A stretch of DNA of 64,000 nt from Rutidosis leptorrhynchoides. Lineage: Eukaryota > Streptophyta > Magnoliopsida > Asterales > Asteraceae. The notes beneath the pieces were generated by a model that worked only from the letters and a program-made list of their open reading frames with translations, did not search any database and was not told the origin of the DNA. Both the position numbers and the translations under genes were made by a program. Shown here in pieces: positions 1-10,622 of the stretch. How positions within the stretch are numbered: the first letter of the stretch is position 1; every line of letters begins with the position of its first letter. The stretch is from NCBI RefSeq assembly GCF_046630445.1, contig NC_092339.1:58372001-58436000 (forward strand), in the 5' to 3' direction.

Positions 1-171
1 TATATGTAGAAATCATCAGATGTCTAAAACCTTTGATTTAAATATTCATTTATGGTGTGCCTTTTCAAAAGAATGCAATATTTACAAAACATATCATATA
101 GAGGTCAAATACCTCGCAATGAAATCGATGAATGACGTGTTCGTCCATATGGATTTGGAGCGATCATCACA
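1..171 (+). mobile_element. 3' end of a nested LTR (E1/E2-like), cut by window edge
   Basis: The window opens inside an LTR that ends with tcatcaca at 171. Directly after it, retrotransposon RNase H coding sequence begins. The last ~70 bases (gaggtcaaatacctcgcaatg, then a stretch ending in gatcatcaca) resemble the end of the E1 LTR at 33311 read on the other strand, which has gaggtcaagtacctcgcgatg and ends in gggtcatcaca. I read it as the right end of a fossil LTR or LTR element inserted into the pol region of the plus-strand element. The left end and the target duplication lie outside the window, so solo LTR versus full element cannot be decided. Confidence 0.6.
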
Positions 172-1990
172 TGCCTCGAAAAATGGTTTTGGTTGCGTAT
201 TGATGCAAAGAACGAAGGTCATTGCTTATGCTTCTCGTCAACTGAAGATTCACGAGCGAAACTACACTACTCACGATCTCGAACTTGGAGCCGTTGTTTT
301 TGCACTCAAATTATGGAGACACTATCTTTATGGAACTAAAAGTACTATCTTCACCGACCACAAAAGCCTCCAACACATATTCGATCAAAAATAGCTGAAC
401 ATGAGACAGCGAAGATGGATCGAGACGCTGAACGACTATGATTGTGAACTTCGTTATCATCCTGGCAAGGCAAATGTTGTAGCCTACGCTTTGAGCCGAA
501 AGGAGAGGATGACACCTCTTCGTGTTCGGGCCTTGAACATCACCATCCATTCAAATCTCAATAGCCAAATTCGAGTAGCCCAAGATGAGGCTCTCAAGGA
601 GGAGAATATTTCTCATGAACACTTGAACATTCTCGTCTCTCGATTCGAGGTTAAGGAGACTGGACTCCGATACTTCGCCGAAAGAATTTGGGTGCCTAGT
701 TATGGGGATTTGCGAAGCCTCATTCTAGACGAAGCCCACAAGTCAAGATATTCGATTCATCCAGGAGCCGGTAAAATGTACCACGATCTCAAGGAATAGT
801 ATTGATGGCCAAATCTTAAGAAAGATGTTGCAACTTATGTTGGGAAGTGTTTGACTTGCTCGAAAGTTAAGGCCGAACATCAAAGGCCCTCTGGGTTACT
901 TCAGCAACCGGAAATCCCGCAATGGAAGTGGGAAATGATAACGATGGACTTCATTATGAAACTACTAAAGACGGTGGGAGGATACGATACCATCTGGGTT
1001 ATCGTTGACCGTCTTACCAAATCTGCACATTTCTTAGCCATGAAAGCGACGGATACGATGAGGAGACTCGCTCAACCATACATAAAGGAAATTGTATCTC
1101 GTCATGGTGTGCCCTTATCTATTATTTCAGACCGAGATGCTCGTTTTGCTTCTAGATTTTGGCGTTCCTTGCAAGAAGCCTTGGGGACACGTCTCGACAT
1201 GAGCACTGCGTATCACCCGCAAACCGATGGACAAAGCGAGCGGACGATTCAAACTTTGGAGGACATGTTGCATGCTTGTGTTATTGATTTCGGAAAGGCT
1301 TGGGAAAGGCATTTGCCGCTAGCCGAATTCTCTTACAACAACAGCTATCATTCGAGTATTAATGCCTCACCTTTCGAAGCATTGTATGGCCGCAAATGCC
1401 GTTCTCCTATTTTTTGGGCCGAAGTAGGCGAAAAGCAAATCACCGGACCCGAGTTAGTCCATGAAACAACCGAGAAGATTGTCCAAATTCAAGCGAGACT
1501 CAAGACGGCCCGTGATTGCCAAAAGAGTTATGCCGACCTTAAACCTAAAGACTTCGAATTCAACGTGGGTGACCGTGTAATGTTGAAGTTCGCACCTTGG
1601 AAAGGTGTAATCCGTTTTGGAAAACGTGGAAAGCTCAACCCGAGATACATTGGTCCTTTCGAAATCTTGGAGCGTGTTGGACCCGTTGCTTACCGACTGG
1701 ATCTTCCGACTCAATTGAGCTCCGTTCATCCTACCTTCCACGTATCGAATTTGAAGAAATGTCTTGCTGAATCGGAACTTGTCATACCACTGGAAGAACT
1801 TACGATTGATGACAAACTCCACTTCATGGAAGAACCTGTTGAAATTATGGACCGTGAGGTCAAAACTTTGAAACACAACAAGATTCTGATTGTCCAAGTC
1901 CGATGGAATGCCAAACGAGGACCCGAGTTTACCTGGGAATGAGAGGATCAAATGATGCAGAAGTATCCTCACCTTTTCCTAACTCCTCCA
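172..1990 (+). pseudogene. pol remnant: RNase H and integrase of the plus-strand Ty3/gypsy element
   Basis: Fossil coding region. The RNase H part shows the motif [20 protein letters not shown] and [10 protein letters not shown]. The next part has the HPGKANVVA tail of RNase H and a histidine/cysteine zinc-binding segment (KSRYSIHPGAGKMYHDL). The integrase core shows [32 protein letters not shown] and [19 protein letters not shown], the usual Ty3/gypsy catalytic surroundings. The C terminus has the [16 protein letters not shown] block and a chromodomain-like tail ([16 protein letters not shown]). This enzyme set would join reverse-transcribed DNA to the host chromosome. The copy is broken at a few places and is not expected to make a working polyprotein. 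Confidence 0.85.
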
Positions 1991-2003
1991 TCTACCTCAA
2001 CTT

Positions 2004-2041
2004 AAAATTTCGGGACGAAATTTTCTTTAACAGGTGGGTAA
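2004..2041 (+). other. Polypurine-tract region with 9-bp hairpin
   Basis: A perfect inverted repeat, AAAATTTCG / CGAAATTTT around GGA (2004-2024), is followed by ctttaacaggtgggta directly before the LTR start TGTAACGACC. The purine-rich piece is the expected primer site for plus-strand DNA synthesis. The same hairpin plus tract occurs at the matching place in elements E1, A and E2. Confidence 0.75.
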
Positions 2042-4698
2042 TGTAACGACCCTGGATTTTTCCGACTTATATTATTAATATTTATTATTAATACTTGCGT
2101 TGTACTAAATGTATTCTTATACATTTTACTTGTTACCGTATTTGACTTTCCATGTCCCGACTCGTCTCTTCGACACGTGCTTTTCTTGAATAATATTTCG
2201 AATATTATTTACATTCATAATTAATTATTACTAATTATTTCTAATTAACTAATGTAAGTAGTTAATTACTTGGGCTTGTTACTAATTGGTTACATACTTA
2301 TACATGGGCCTTTATTATTGGACTTGGACTATCAAAGCCCACCCTACATTACTTAATGGACTAATTGTGAGCCCATCATTATTACTAGTGATTTATTAAG
2401 GTTAAACATAGATTAATTAAGTGTTGGAGACAAGAATGTCTCAAGCATGCATGCACCTCTTTCCAATGCATTTAACCTTATACTCTTCCTAGCAGACAAC
2501 ACTCTCCCACACATGAATTATCAAACTTGACCACCCCTTTTTGGAGCCTCAAAACCATCGGCCTTTTGGCTAGGGGAGGGAGTTCAAAATTATTATTTTT
2601 TGTTACTTATATGCTAGTATTGGACTTCATTTTACACATACTTTCTTACACTACTTCTTTCTCTCAACTTTTTCTCTCTAAATTGTAAGTAACAACTTTA
2701 TTTTTCTTTCTTCTTTTTCCTTTAAAAATCACCAAGTATCATGATCAATTTACTTGTTTGTTGTTTGTGGTTAAAGATCAAGCTTTCTAGTTTGTATCTT
2801 CATGTAATCTTGCTTCTTCCATCCTTTGTTTGATGAGAAGTCAAGAACAAGAATCTAAGCTTGTTAGCTTATGGTTCTACACTTGAAGTATTATAAAGAT
2901 CTAAAGTTCATAAGCTTTAATATCTTACTTGTGTTCATGTTTTATAAACTTAAGGTTTATTTTCTTAAGATCCAAGCTTTGGCTTGAATCTTCTTAAGTA
3001 TGAAACAAACATGAACTTATTAATTGTAACTTTAGTTTATTTCTTTCTTTTATAAGTATTTCAATTAGTGACTTATTTAATTTTGGTCAAGTATTACTAG
3101 TTAAACATGATCTCATTTTTCTTGAAACTAAAGTTTAAACTTTGTAAGTTCAAGAACATGGAAGTTAAACTTTCTAGTTATAACTTCATACACTTATGTT
3201 GGATCTAAGTTTCTATAGCTTATGGTCTTCCAATTTTGTCTAAAACAAAAGCTTATAAGCTTATATATACATTCTACAAGATTAAAATCTAAGTTTCATA
3301 ACTTATGATTTTATTAAAGTAAAGATCCAAGTTCCATAACTTAGGGTTTAACTTAAGAACACTAGATCTAGACTTTCTAGTATAGGATCTTCAAGATCTA
3401 ACTAAGATCTAAGTTCTACAACTTAAGTTCTTGTTTATTTAGTTTACATTCAAGTTTATAGCTTAATATTACTATTAGAACTCATGTATGTGTCGGATCT
3501 AAGATCTTGATGTAACTTTGGTTCATCAACCTTCTTACAACCCTTAAATGAGTTGTGCTACATATCTTAGACATACACTAGTGTCATGATGGTCAAAACT
3601 TGGTAAAGATGATGCAAACACATCAACGAGTTGTACACTTGAAGCTACAAGCATCAAGGATGAGAACCGTGATGAACATCAAGCACCAAGAACCCACTGG
3701 AGCACTTTGTTTACTGTTTTTGAGGTCTGATCAATCACCTGGGCTACTGTAAAAGTTAATTTACAGATTTTTCGGTTCAAGTAGATGACTTTTCGTTTAG
3801 GACTTGTCTTAATCCGATTTACGATTTAGGATTTATAGCCTTCCGAAAGTCACTACACCTTTGTAACGTTGTGCTGAAATTTCTGACCTACTCGCACTTA
3901 AACCGTCGCCACGGTCAAACGAAGACGATTTTGGTTCTGAAAATTGTTCAGTGGTTGGAGGACTCACATACGGAGCCGTAGCCACTGACTATGCGTCTTT
4001 TCGATTTGTATAGAGGTCGTAGCAGCTGAACGAAGTCAGCCTTTGTTTCGATCTCTATTCTTGATTGAAAACTTACTTTACTTTTTACTTATGTTGTTGA
4101 ATGATGATGATACTTAAGACCTAATTTACATACTTTTAAACCTTTGGGAACGATTTACTGACTTAGTAACTTTTGACTTAGGTTGAGGACCTTTCGGACC
4201 AACTACTTGCTTACTTATCTCGTACCGACTTTACTACTTTTCACTGTGAGTTATAGCATCCCTTTTTACTTAAACTATTTGGGAACTGAGAATACATGCG
4301 CTTTTTACGTTTTACATACTAGGCACGAGTACTTAAACTTTATATATTTGTGGGTTATACAACGGCATAAACTTTCCCCTTAGCTCGGTAACGTTTAGTC
4401 ATTGGTTTTTGAACCGGTGAACGCGAATCTTAGATATGGATCCATAGGGTTTGACATCCCCACTCGGGCTAGTCGCGCTAGCATTTAACGGGTGTTTAAT
4501 ACTTCGTAAACTTATGCACTCGCCAAGTGTACTTTTAGGGGGTGATATTACGTTAAGTTAGTTACCAAGTGCCCACGGTTGAGCATATACTTTTCATACT
4601 GTTTTGAAATACTGAAATCTCGTGGCCTACCTTACATTACTGTTACATTTAAACTATAGCTCACCAACATTCGTGTTGACGTTTTTAAGCATGTTTTC

Positions 4699-7600
4699 TG
4701 TAGTGACCCGAACTTTTTCATGTTTATATATATTAAATGAAATTGTTATTTACATTATTAAGTGTTTCCAACATGTTAAGCAATCAAACTTGTTAAGACT
4801 TGATTAATTGAAATAGGTTTCATATAGACAATTGACCACCCAAGTTGACCGGTGATTCACGAACGTTAAAACTTTTAAAAACTATATGATGACATATATA
4901 TGATTATATATATAGGTAACATGATATTATGATAAGTAAGTATCTCATTAGGTATTTTAACAATGAGTTATATACATAAAATTGTGTTTATTGAATTAAG
5001 AAACTCAAAACGATATATATAACGATTATCGTTATAACAACGTCTTACTAATTACATACGAATCATATTAAGATATTGTTACACTATGTTTAATCATGAT
5101 AAATGATAAGTAAACATGTCATTATGTATATTAACAATGAACTACATATGTAAAAACAAGACTACTAACTTAAGGATTTCGAAACGAGACATATGTGTAA
5201 CGATTATAGTTGTAATGACATTTAAATGTGTATATATCATATTAAGATATATTAATATATCATAATATCATGATAATATAATAATTTAATATCTCATTAG
5301 ATATAATAAACATTGGGTTAACAACATTTAACAAGATCGTTAACTTAAAGATTTTAAATCAACATTTACATGTAACGACTAACGATGACTTAACGACTCA
5401 GTTAAATGTATATACATGTAGTGTTTTAATATGTATTCATACACTTTTGAAAGACTTCAAGACACTTATCAAAATACTTCTACTTAACAAAAATGCTTAC
5501 AATTACATCCTCGTTCAGTTTCATCAACAATTCTACTCGTATGCACCCGTATTCGTACTCGTACAATACACAGCTTTTAGATGTATGTGCTATTGGTATA
5601 TACACTCCAATGATCAGCTCTTAGCAGCCCATGTGAGTCACCTAACACATGTGGGAACCATCATTTGGCAACTAGCATGAAATATCTCATAAAATTACAA
5701 AAATATTAGTAATCATTCATGACTTATTTACATGTAAACAAAATTACACATCCTTTATATCTAATCCATATACCAACGACCAAAAACACCTACAAACACT
5801 TTCATTCTTCAATTTTCTTCATCTAATTGATCTCTCTCAAGTTCTATCTTCAAGTTCTAAGTGTTCTTCATAAATTCTATAAGTTCTAGTTTCATAAAAT
5901 CAAGAATACTTCCAAGTTGGCTAGCTTACTTCCAATCTTGTAAAGTGATCATCCAACCTCAAGAAATCTTTCTTATTTACAATAAGATATCTTTCTAATA
6001 CAAGGTAATACTCATATTCAAACTTTGATTCAATTTCTATAACTATAACAATCTTATTTCGAGTGGAAATCTTACTTGAACTTGTTTTCGTGTCATGATT
6101 CTGCTTCAAGAACTTTTAAGCCATCCAAGGATTCTTTGAAGCTAGATCTATTTTTCTCATTTCCAGTAGATTTATCCACAAAACCTAAGGTATTAATGAT
6201 ATTCATAACATCATTCGATTCATATATATAAAACTATCTTATTCGAAGGTTTAAACTTGAAATCACTAGAACATAGTTTAGTTAATTCTAAACTTGTTCG
6301 CAAACAAAAGTTAATCCTTCTAACTTGACTTTTAAAATCAACTAAACACATGTTCTATATCTATATGATATGCTAACTTAATGATTTAAAACCTGGAAAC
6401 ACGAAAAACACCGTAAAACCAGATATACGCCGTCGTAGTAACACCGCAGGCTGTTTTGGGTTAGTTAATTAAAAACTATGATAAACTTTGATGTAAAAGT
6501 TGTTCTTCTGGGAAAATGATTTTTCTTATGAACATGAAACTATATCCAAAAATCATGGTTAAACTCAAAGTGAAAGTATGTTTTTCAAAATGGTCATCAA
6601 GACGTCGTCCTTTCGACTGAAATGACTACCTCTTACAAAAACGACTTGTAACTTATATTTCCGACTATAAACCTATATTTTTTCTGTTTAAATTCATAAA
6701 ATAGAGTTCAATATGAAACCATCGCAATTTGATTCACTCAAAACGGATTTAAAACGAAGAAGTTATGGGTAAAACAAGATTGGATATTTTTTGATTGTTG
6801 TAGCTACGGGAAATATTGTAACAATTCTATACAAATCATATCCTAGCTAACTTATATTGTATTATACATGTATTATAATATATTATGTAATTTTGGGATA
6901 CCATAGACACGTATGAAAATGTTTTGACATATCATATCGACCCATGTATATATATTATTTGGAACAACCATAGACACTCTATATGCAGTAATGTTGGAGT
7001 TAGCTATACAGGGTTGAGGTTGATTCCAAAAATATATATACTTTGAGTTGTGATCTAGCCTGAGATGTGTATACACTGGGTCGTGGATTGATTCAAGATA
7101 ATATATATCAATTTATTTTCTGTACATCTAATTGTGGACAACTAGTTGTAGGTTACTAACGAGGACAGCTGACTTAATAAACTTAAAACATTAAAACGTA
7201 TTAAAAATGTTGTAAATATATTTTGAACATACTTTGATATATGTACATATTTGTTATAGGTTCGTGAATCAACCAGTGGCCAAGTCTTACTTCCCGACGA
7301 AGTAAAAATCTGTGAAAGTGAGTTATAGTCCCACTTTTAAAATCTAATATTTTGGGATGAGAATACATGCAGTTTTATAAATGTTTTATGAAATAGACAC
7401 AAGTAAATGAAACTATATTATATGGGTAAATGATCGAAGCCGAATATGCCCCTTTTGCTTGGTAGCCTAAGAATTAGTAAACCGATCTACTAATTGACGC
7501 GAATCCTAAAGATAGATCTATTGGGCCTAACGAACCCCATCCAAAGTACTGGATGCTTTAGTACTTCGAATTCGTTTTTATCATGTCCGAAGGATTTTCC

Positions 7601-8145
7601 GGAATGATAGGGGATATTCTTATATGCATCTTGTTAATGTCGGTTACCAGGTGTTCACCATATGAATGATTTTTATCTCTATGTATGGGATGTATATTGA
7701 AATATGAAATCTTGTGGTCTATTATTATGATTTGATAATATATAGGTTAAACCTATAACTCACCAACATTTTTGTTGACGTTTTAAGCATGTTTATTCTC
7801 AGGTGATTATTAAGAACTTCCGCTGTTGCATACTAAAATAAGGACAAGATTTGGAGTCCATGCTTGTATGATATTATGTAAAAACTGCATTCAAGAAATT
7901 TATTTTTGATGTAATATATTCTTATTGTAAACCATTATGTAATGGTCGTGTGTAAACGGTATATTTTAGATTATCATTATTTGATAATCTACGTAATGCT
8001 TTTTAAACCTTTATAGATAAAATAAAGGTTATGGTTGTTTTAAAAATGAATGCAGTCTTTGAAAAACGTCTCATATAAAGGCAAAACCTCGCAATGAAAT
8101 CAATTAATATGGAACGTTTATAATCAATATGAACGGGACATTTCA
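4699..8145 (+). mobile_element. Solo LTR of family A (3447 bp) with 5-bp target duplication
   Basis: Begins TGTAGTGACCCGAAC and ends GAACGGGACATTTCA. The five bases before it (ttttc, 4694-4698) are repeated right after it (8146-8150). No internal region, primer site or coding sequence is present, so this is a solo LTR, the usual product of recombination between two LTRs. It matches the LTR of element A at 42129-45429 (opposite strand) and the solo LTR at 51936-55189. It is longer because it has an extra copy of a ~170-bp tandem unit. Confidence 0.9.
4921..5432 (+). repeat. Three diverged ~170-bp tandem units inside the family A solo LTR
   Basis: Three successive stretches (about 4921-5090, 5091-5255, 5256-5432) repeat the same order of words: tatctcattag or cattatgta, then aacaatga or aacattggg, then a cttaa/gattt block, then gtaacgatta(t/a)(c/a)gtt, then an AT-rich tail with catattaaga. 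The family A LTRs on the minus strand near 44840-45150 and 54650-54940 show only two such units. Unit boundaries are approximate. Confidence 0.6.
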
Positions 8146-8488
8146 TTTTCTCAGGTGCTTAGAGGTTTGATGCTTCCGCTGTAGTAGTCTTGCTGTGTAG
8201 ACTCCCGCTGCTTTTGTTAGAGATGTCTCTGCATGAAACGTTTACCTTGCATTAACAAACTATGTTACTTTTGAAACAATGAATTTGTAATGACCATTGG
8301 GTCTCGTACTTATGTTAATTGCTTCTATTCATAGAAGCATACTTTTGTTTGTAAAACTTTTGATGTTGGTTATGACGTCACCCTTTCCTATGAATGCAAA
8401 CTTATTTTAAAACAACATATAGTGTTTGACCTTGTAATGATCCTGTTGTTGATGATCCGTACACGTTAATTTTGTACGGGGCGTCACA

Positions 8489-8810
8489 CGTAAATTCATG
8501 GGTCAAAATAGAATTTAGTAATAAAAGTCGGTCAAAGTCAAAATTGGTCAACATTTTAACATGAATTTAAGCTAGAACTATATAGTTTTTGAACAAAATG
8601 AACAATTTTAAACAATTATCTTAAAGTTTATGTTTATGTTTATGGTTTTCTTCTATATTTACACATATAATTTTTAAAATTTAATATTTACATGTATAAA
8701 GTACAATCCGATTAAACTCTGATTAATCTCCGAATTACCGATTAATCCTTCCAAAGTCCCGACCGATTAATCCCCGAATAGCGAATTTTGCAACCTTGGT
8801 TTTAGGTATT
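8489..8810. repeat. GATTAATC-type dispersed repeat, remnant
   Basis: Contains repeated words (ggtcaaa, gattaatc) and ends gcgaattttgcaaccttgg. The same ending is seen in introns of the downstream gene at ~12560 (gcgatttttgcaacc) and ~16070 (gcgaattatgcagcc). It looks like the right part of a small non-autonomous repeat whose left part was separated by the LTR element ending at 8488. Family not identified. Confidence 0.45.
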
Positions 8811-9600
8811 AAGTGAACGTAAATGCTAAAGTTATTTAGTTTAATGACCCGTGGAACCACAGAGTCCGACTAAGAAACTCGTCAGCTGAACATTTCATCA
8901 AACACCTAAAATGCATATTAACAATCAACATCCAATCATAAAAGATAATATTGGTTGTCATTTTATTTTAAAAGTGTAAATTAAAATATAAATTTAGAAT
9001 TGGTTTCCTTCTTTCTAGCTTTTATACCTTCTCGTACTCAATTCAAAATAATTAATTAAAATAATTCAAAAATATTTAATTTTAATAATTAAAATAATTA
9101 TTAATTAGATTTAATAATAATAATTAATTAATAAGATTTAATTTAATTCAAAATTATTTAGATTAATGAAATCCCTCACCGTGTTTAATTTTTTTTTTTT
9201 TTAACAAATGAATTTGCCTAATAATGACATTATCATTATAGCATTTTAATATTAACTATAGATAGATAGATAGATAGATAGATAATATAATACAAATAAA
9301 AATAAAAATAAAAATAATAATAATAAATGTAATATCCCCACAAAGTAAAAGTAGTATTGCACTTTCTACCCTCAACAAATAACTTATTTCATTCCGGGCT
9401 CAAACGTTTCTTTAAATTGCTTTTTCTTTCACCCCCTTTTTTTCTCTTCGCACTTTCTATCTCTATCTCTCCGCGAAGCCTTCATATCTTGCGACAGCGT
9501 TTCTTTTCTTCCCAAAAATAATAAAAAAGTTGTTTCCAGTAAAACTAGGAAGCAAGCAACAGCTCCCTTCAGCACTCCAATTCAATTTCTATTTTACTGC
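8811..9600 (+). promoter_or_regulatory. Upstream region of the BRWD-like gene, with GATA and AAAAT microsatellites
   Basis: AT-rich DNA without ORFs. It holds a (gata)n run from about 9258, then (aaaat)n/(aat)n to 9327. From 9420 it turns into a CT-rich stretch (ctctatctctatctctccgcg), typical of plant 5' leaders and core promoters. I could not pick a convincing TATA box or a precise transcription start, so the promoter call rests on position alone. Confidence 0.35.
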
Positions 9601-10622
9601 TCTTATATCTCGTGATATATATATAAACATATATATACACGCATGTATATGACGTCCAATTCTTCTGCTGTCAATATATAATCCGAATTCTTTGTATTTG
9701 GATCCACATTTAAGATTTTTTGCATCACTCTCACTCAACCCACAATAATCCCATCTGTTATAACCGAAAATTTGGGTAATTCTTATTTATTTAATAAAAA
9801 ACCTAATTCTGTAAATTATTGTTAAATAAGGGCTGATGTTGCCTATTTAACAGAGATCTTAATTGGGTTGTGTTTTGATCGTATCCTTTACAGGAAAGTT
9901 GAGTAATTTGAAGATTAGGGCAGTGGATTGAAATGCTAGGGTATGGTGGATTCTCAGGGTTTTGCAGTTTATTGTGGTTTAATTTCTTGAAATTGTGAGT
10001 TTCCCTATTTTGTAAAGCATATAATATGATTTTTTTTTGTGATGGTATGTTTTTAGGGTTGAATTGTTTAATTGGCTGTGTAATTAGTTATATGTAGTGG
10101 GCCCTTTAGTTTGAATATCAGTTGTATATGTGGGATTTGGCTTTTTGGAAGTGTTTTTTGTTAACATCTTATATGATATTTCATATGGTTATGAGGGGTC
10201 AGGATTGTATTGTTTAATGGTTGGAGACTATATGATGTAATAAGTGATCGGTGAAGAGGGAACTATTGCGTGTGGTTCTCGTAGTGGGACCCACATGGAT
10301 CGTTGAGTACTATTAAGTTTAATTTTATTATGCAGGGTTATGTTTTGAAGTATATACGATGATCAAATTCCTGAATACGTTTCTAGTAGTTAATTTTTAG
10401 TGACCGTAGCTACATGCACATTGTTATCCTATTGTACTGACTCTTGAAAAAACCATTGATCGAACGGGATTGCAAAAACACTTGGTTGTATATGACATAT
10501 TATTGAACAATCTAGGGACGGGGTTTTAAACGTGTAGAAATCACATTAGCATACTTGTTGCGTTTTTTGGATAAGCAACATTTTTTTTTTAAATATTTTT
10601 TCAGGATTTAAAATAGGCAAAT
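9440..10622 (+). other. Probable 5' leader of the BRWD-like gene: two non-coding exons and a short uORF
   Basis: Splice-like sites suggest a first non-coding exon ending at about 9775 (tttggGTAATTC) and a second from about 9894 (tttacAG/gaaag) to about 9994 (gaaattGTGAGT). The start-codon exon opens at 10605 after a tttttcAG acceptor, 18 bases before the ATG. The second leader exon holds an upstream ATG at 9933 that opens 21 codons to a TGA at 9996; if the donor at 9995 is used, that stop would be removed by splicing. Exon limits are inferred from consensus only and need transcripts. Confidence 0.4.

Larger units (their letters stand above)
172..8488 (+). mobile_element. Ty3/gypsy chromovirus-like element, 3' part (Tekay/Del-like)
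   Basis: Fossil LTR retrotransposon read left to right. Visible parts are the RNase H tail of pol, the integrase with a chromodomain-like end, the polypurine region and a 3' LTR. Gag, protease, reverse transcriptase and the 5' LTR lie left of the window. It is broken, with a few breaks in the visible pol, and it is interrupted by an LTR at its left edge and a solo LTR in its 3' LTR. Removing the nested solo LTR and its target duplication leaves a 3' LTR of about 3.0 kb. Clade assignment rests on the integrase and chromodomain-like C terminus and on the palindrome beside the polypurine tract; it is an inference. Age cannot be estimated without the second LTR. Confidence 0.85.
2042..8488 (+). 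repeat. 3' LTR of the plus-strand Ty3/gypsy element (interrupted)
   Basis: Starts TGTAACGACCC after the polypurine tract and ends GGGGCGTCACA at 8488. The termini form an imperfect inverted repeat. A foreign LTR occupies 4699-8145, flanked by ttttc on both sides, so the LTR proper is 2042-4698 plus 8151-8488, about 2995 bp. Near its right end lies the module AAGCATGTTTTC/TCAGGTGCTTAG...CTTCCGCTG, which recurs in other LTR families of this window. No coding function seen. Confidence 0.8.

Noticed and set aside
4183-4383. Protein-coding ORF in the first LTR
   Set aside because: Hydrophobic low-complexity reading of AT-rich LTR DNA, no motif.
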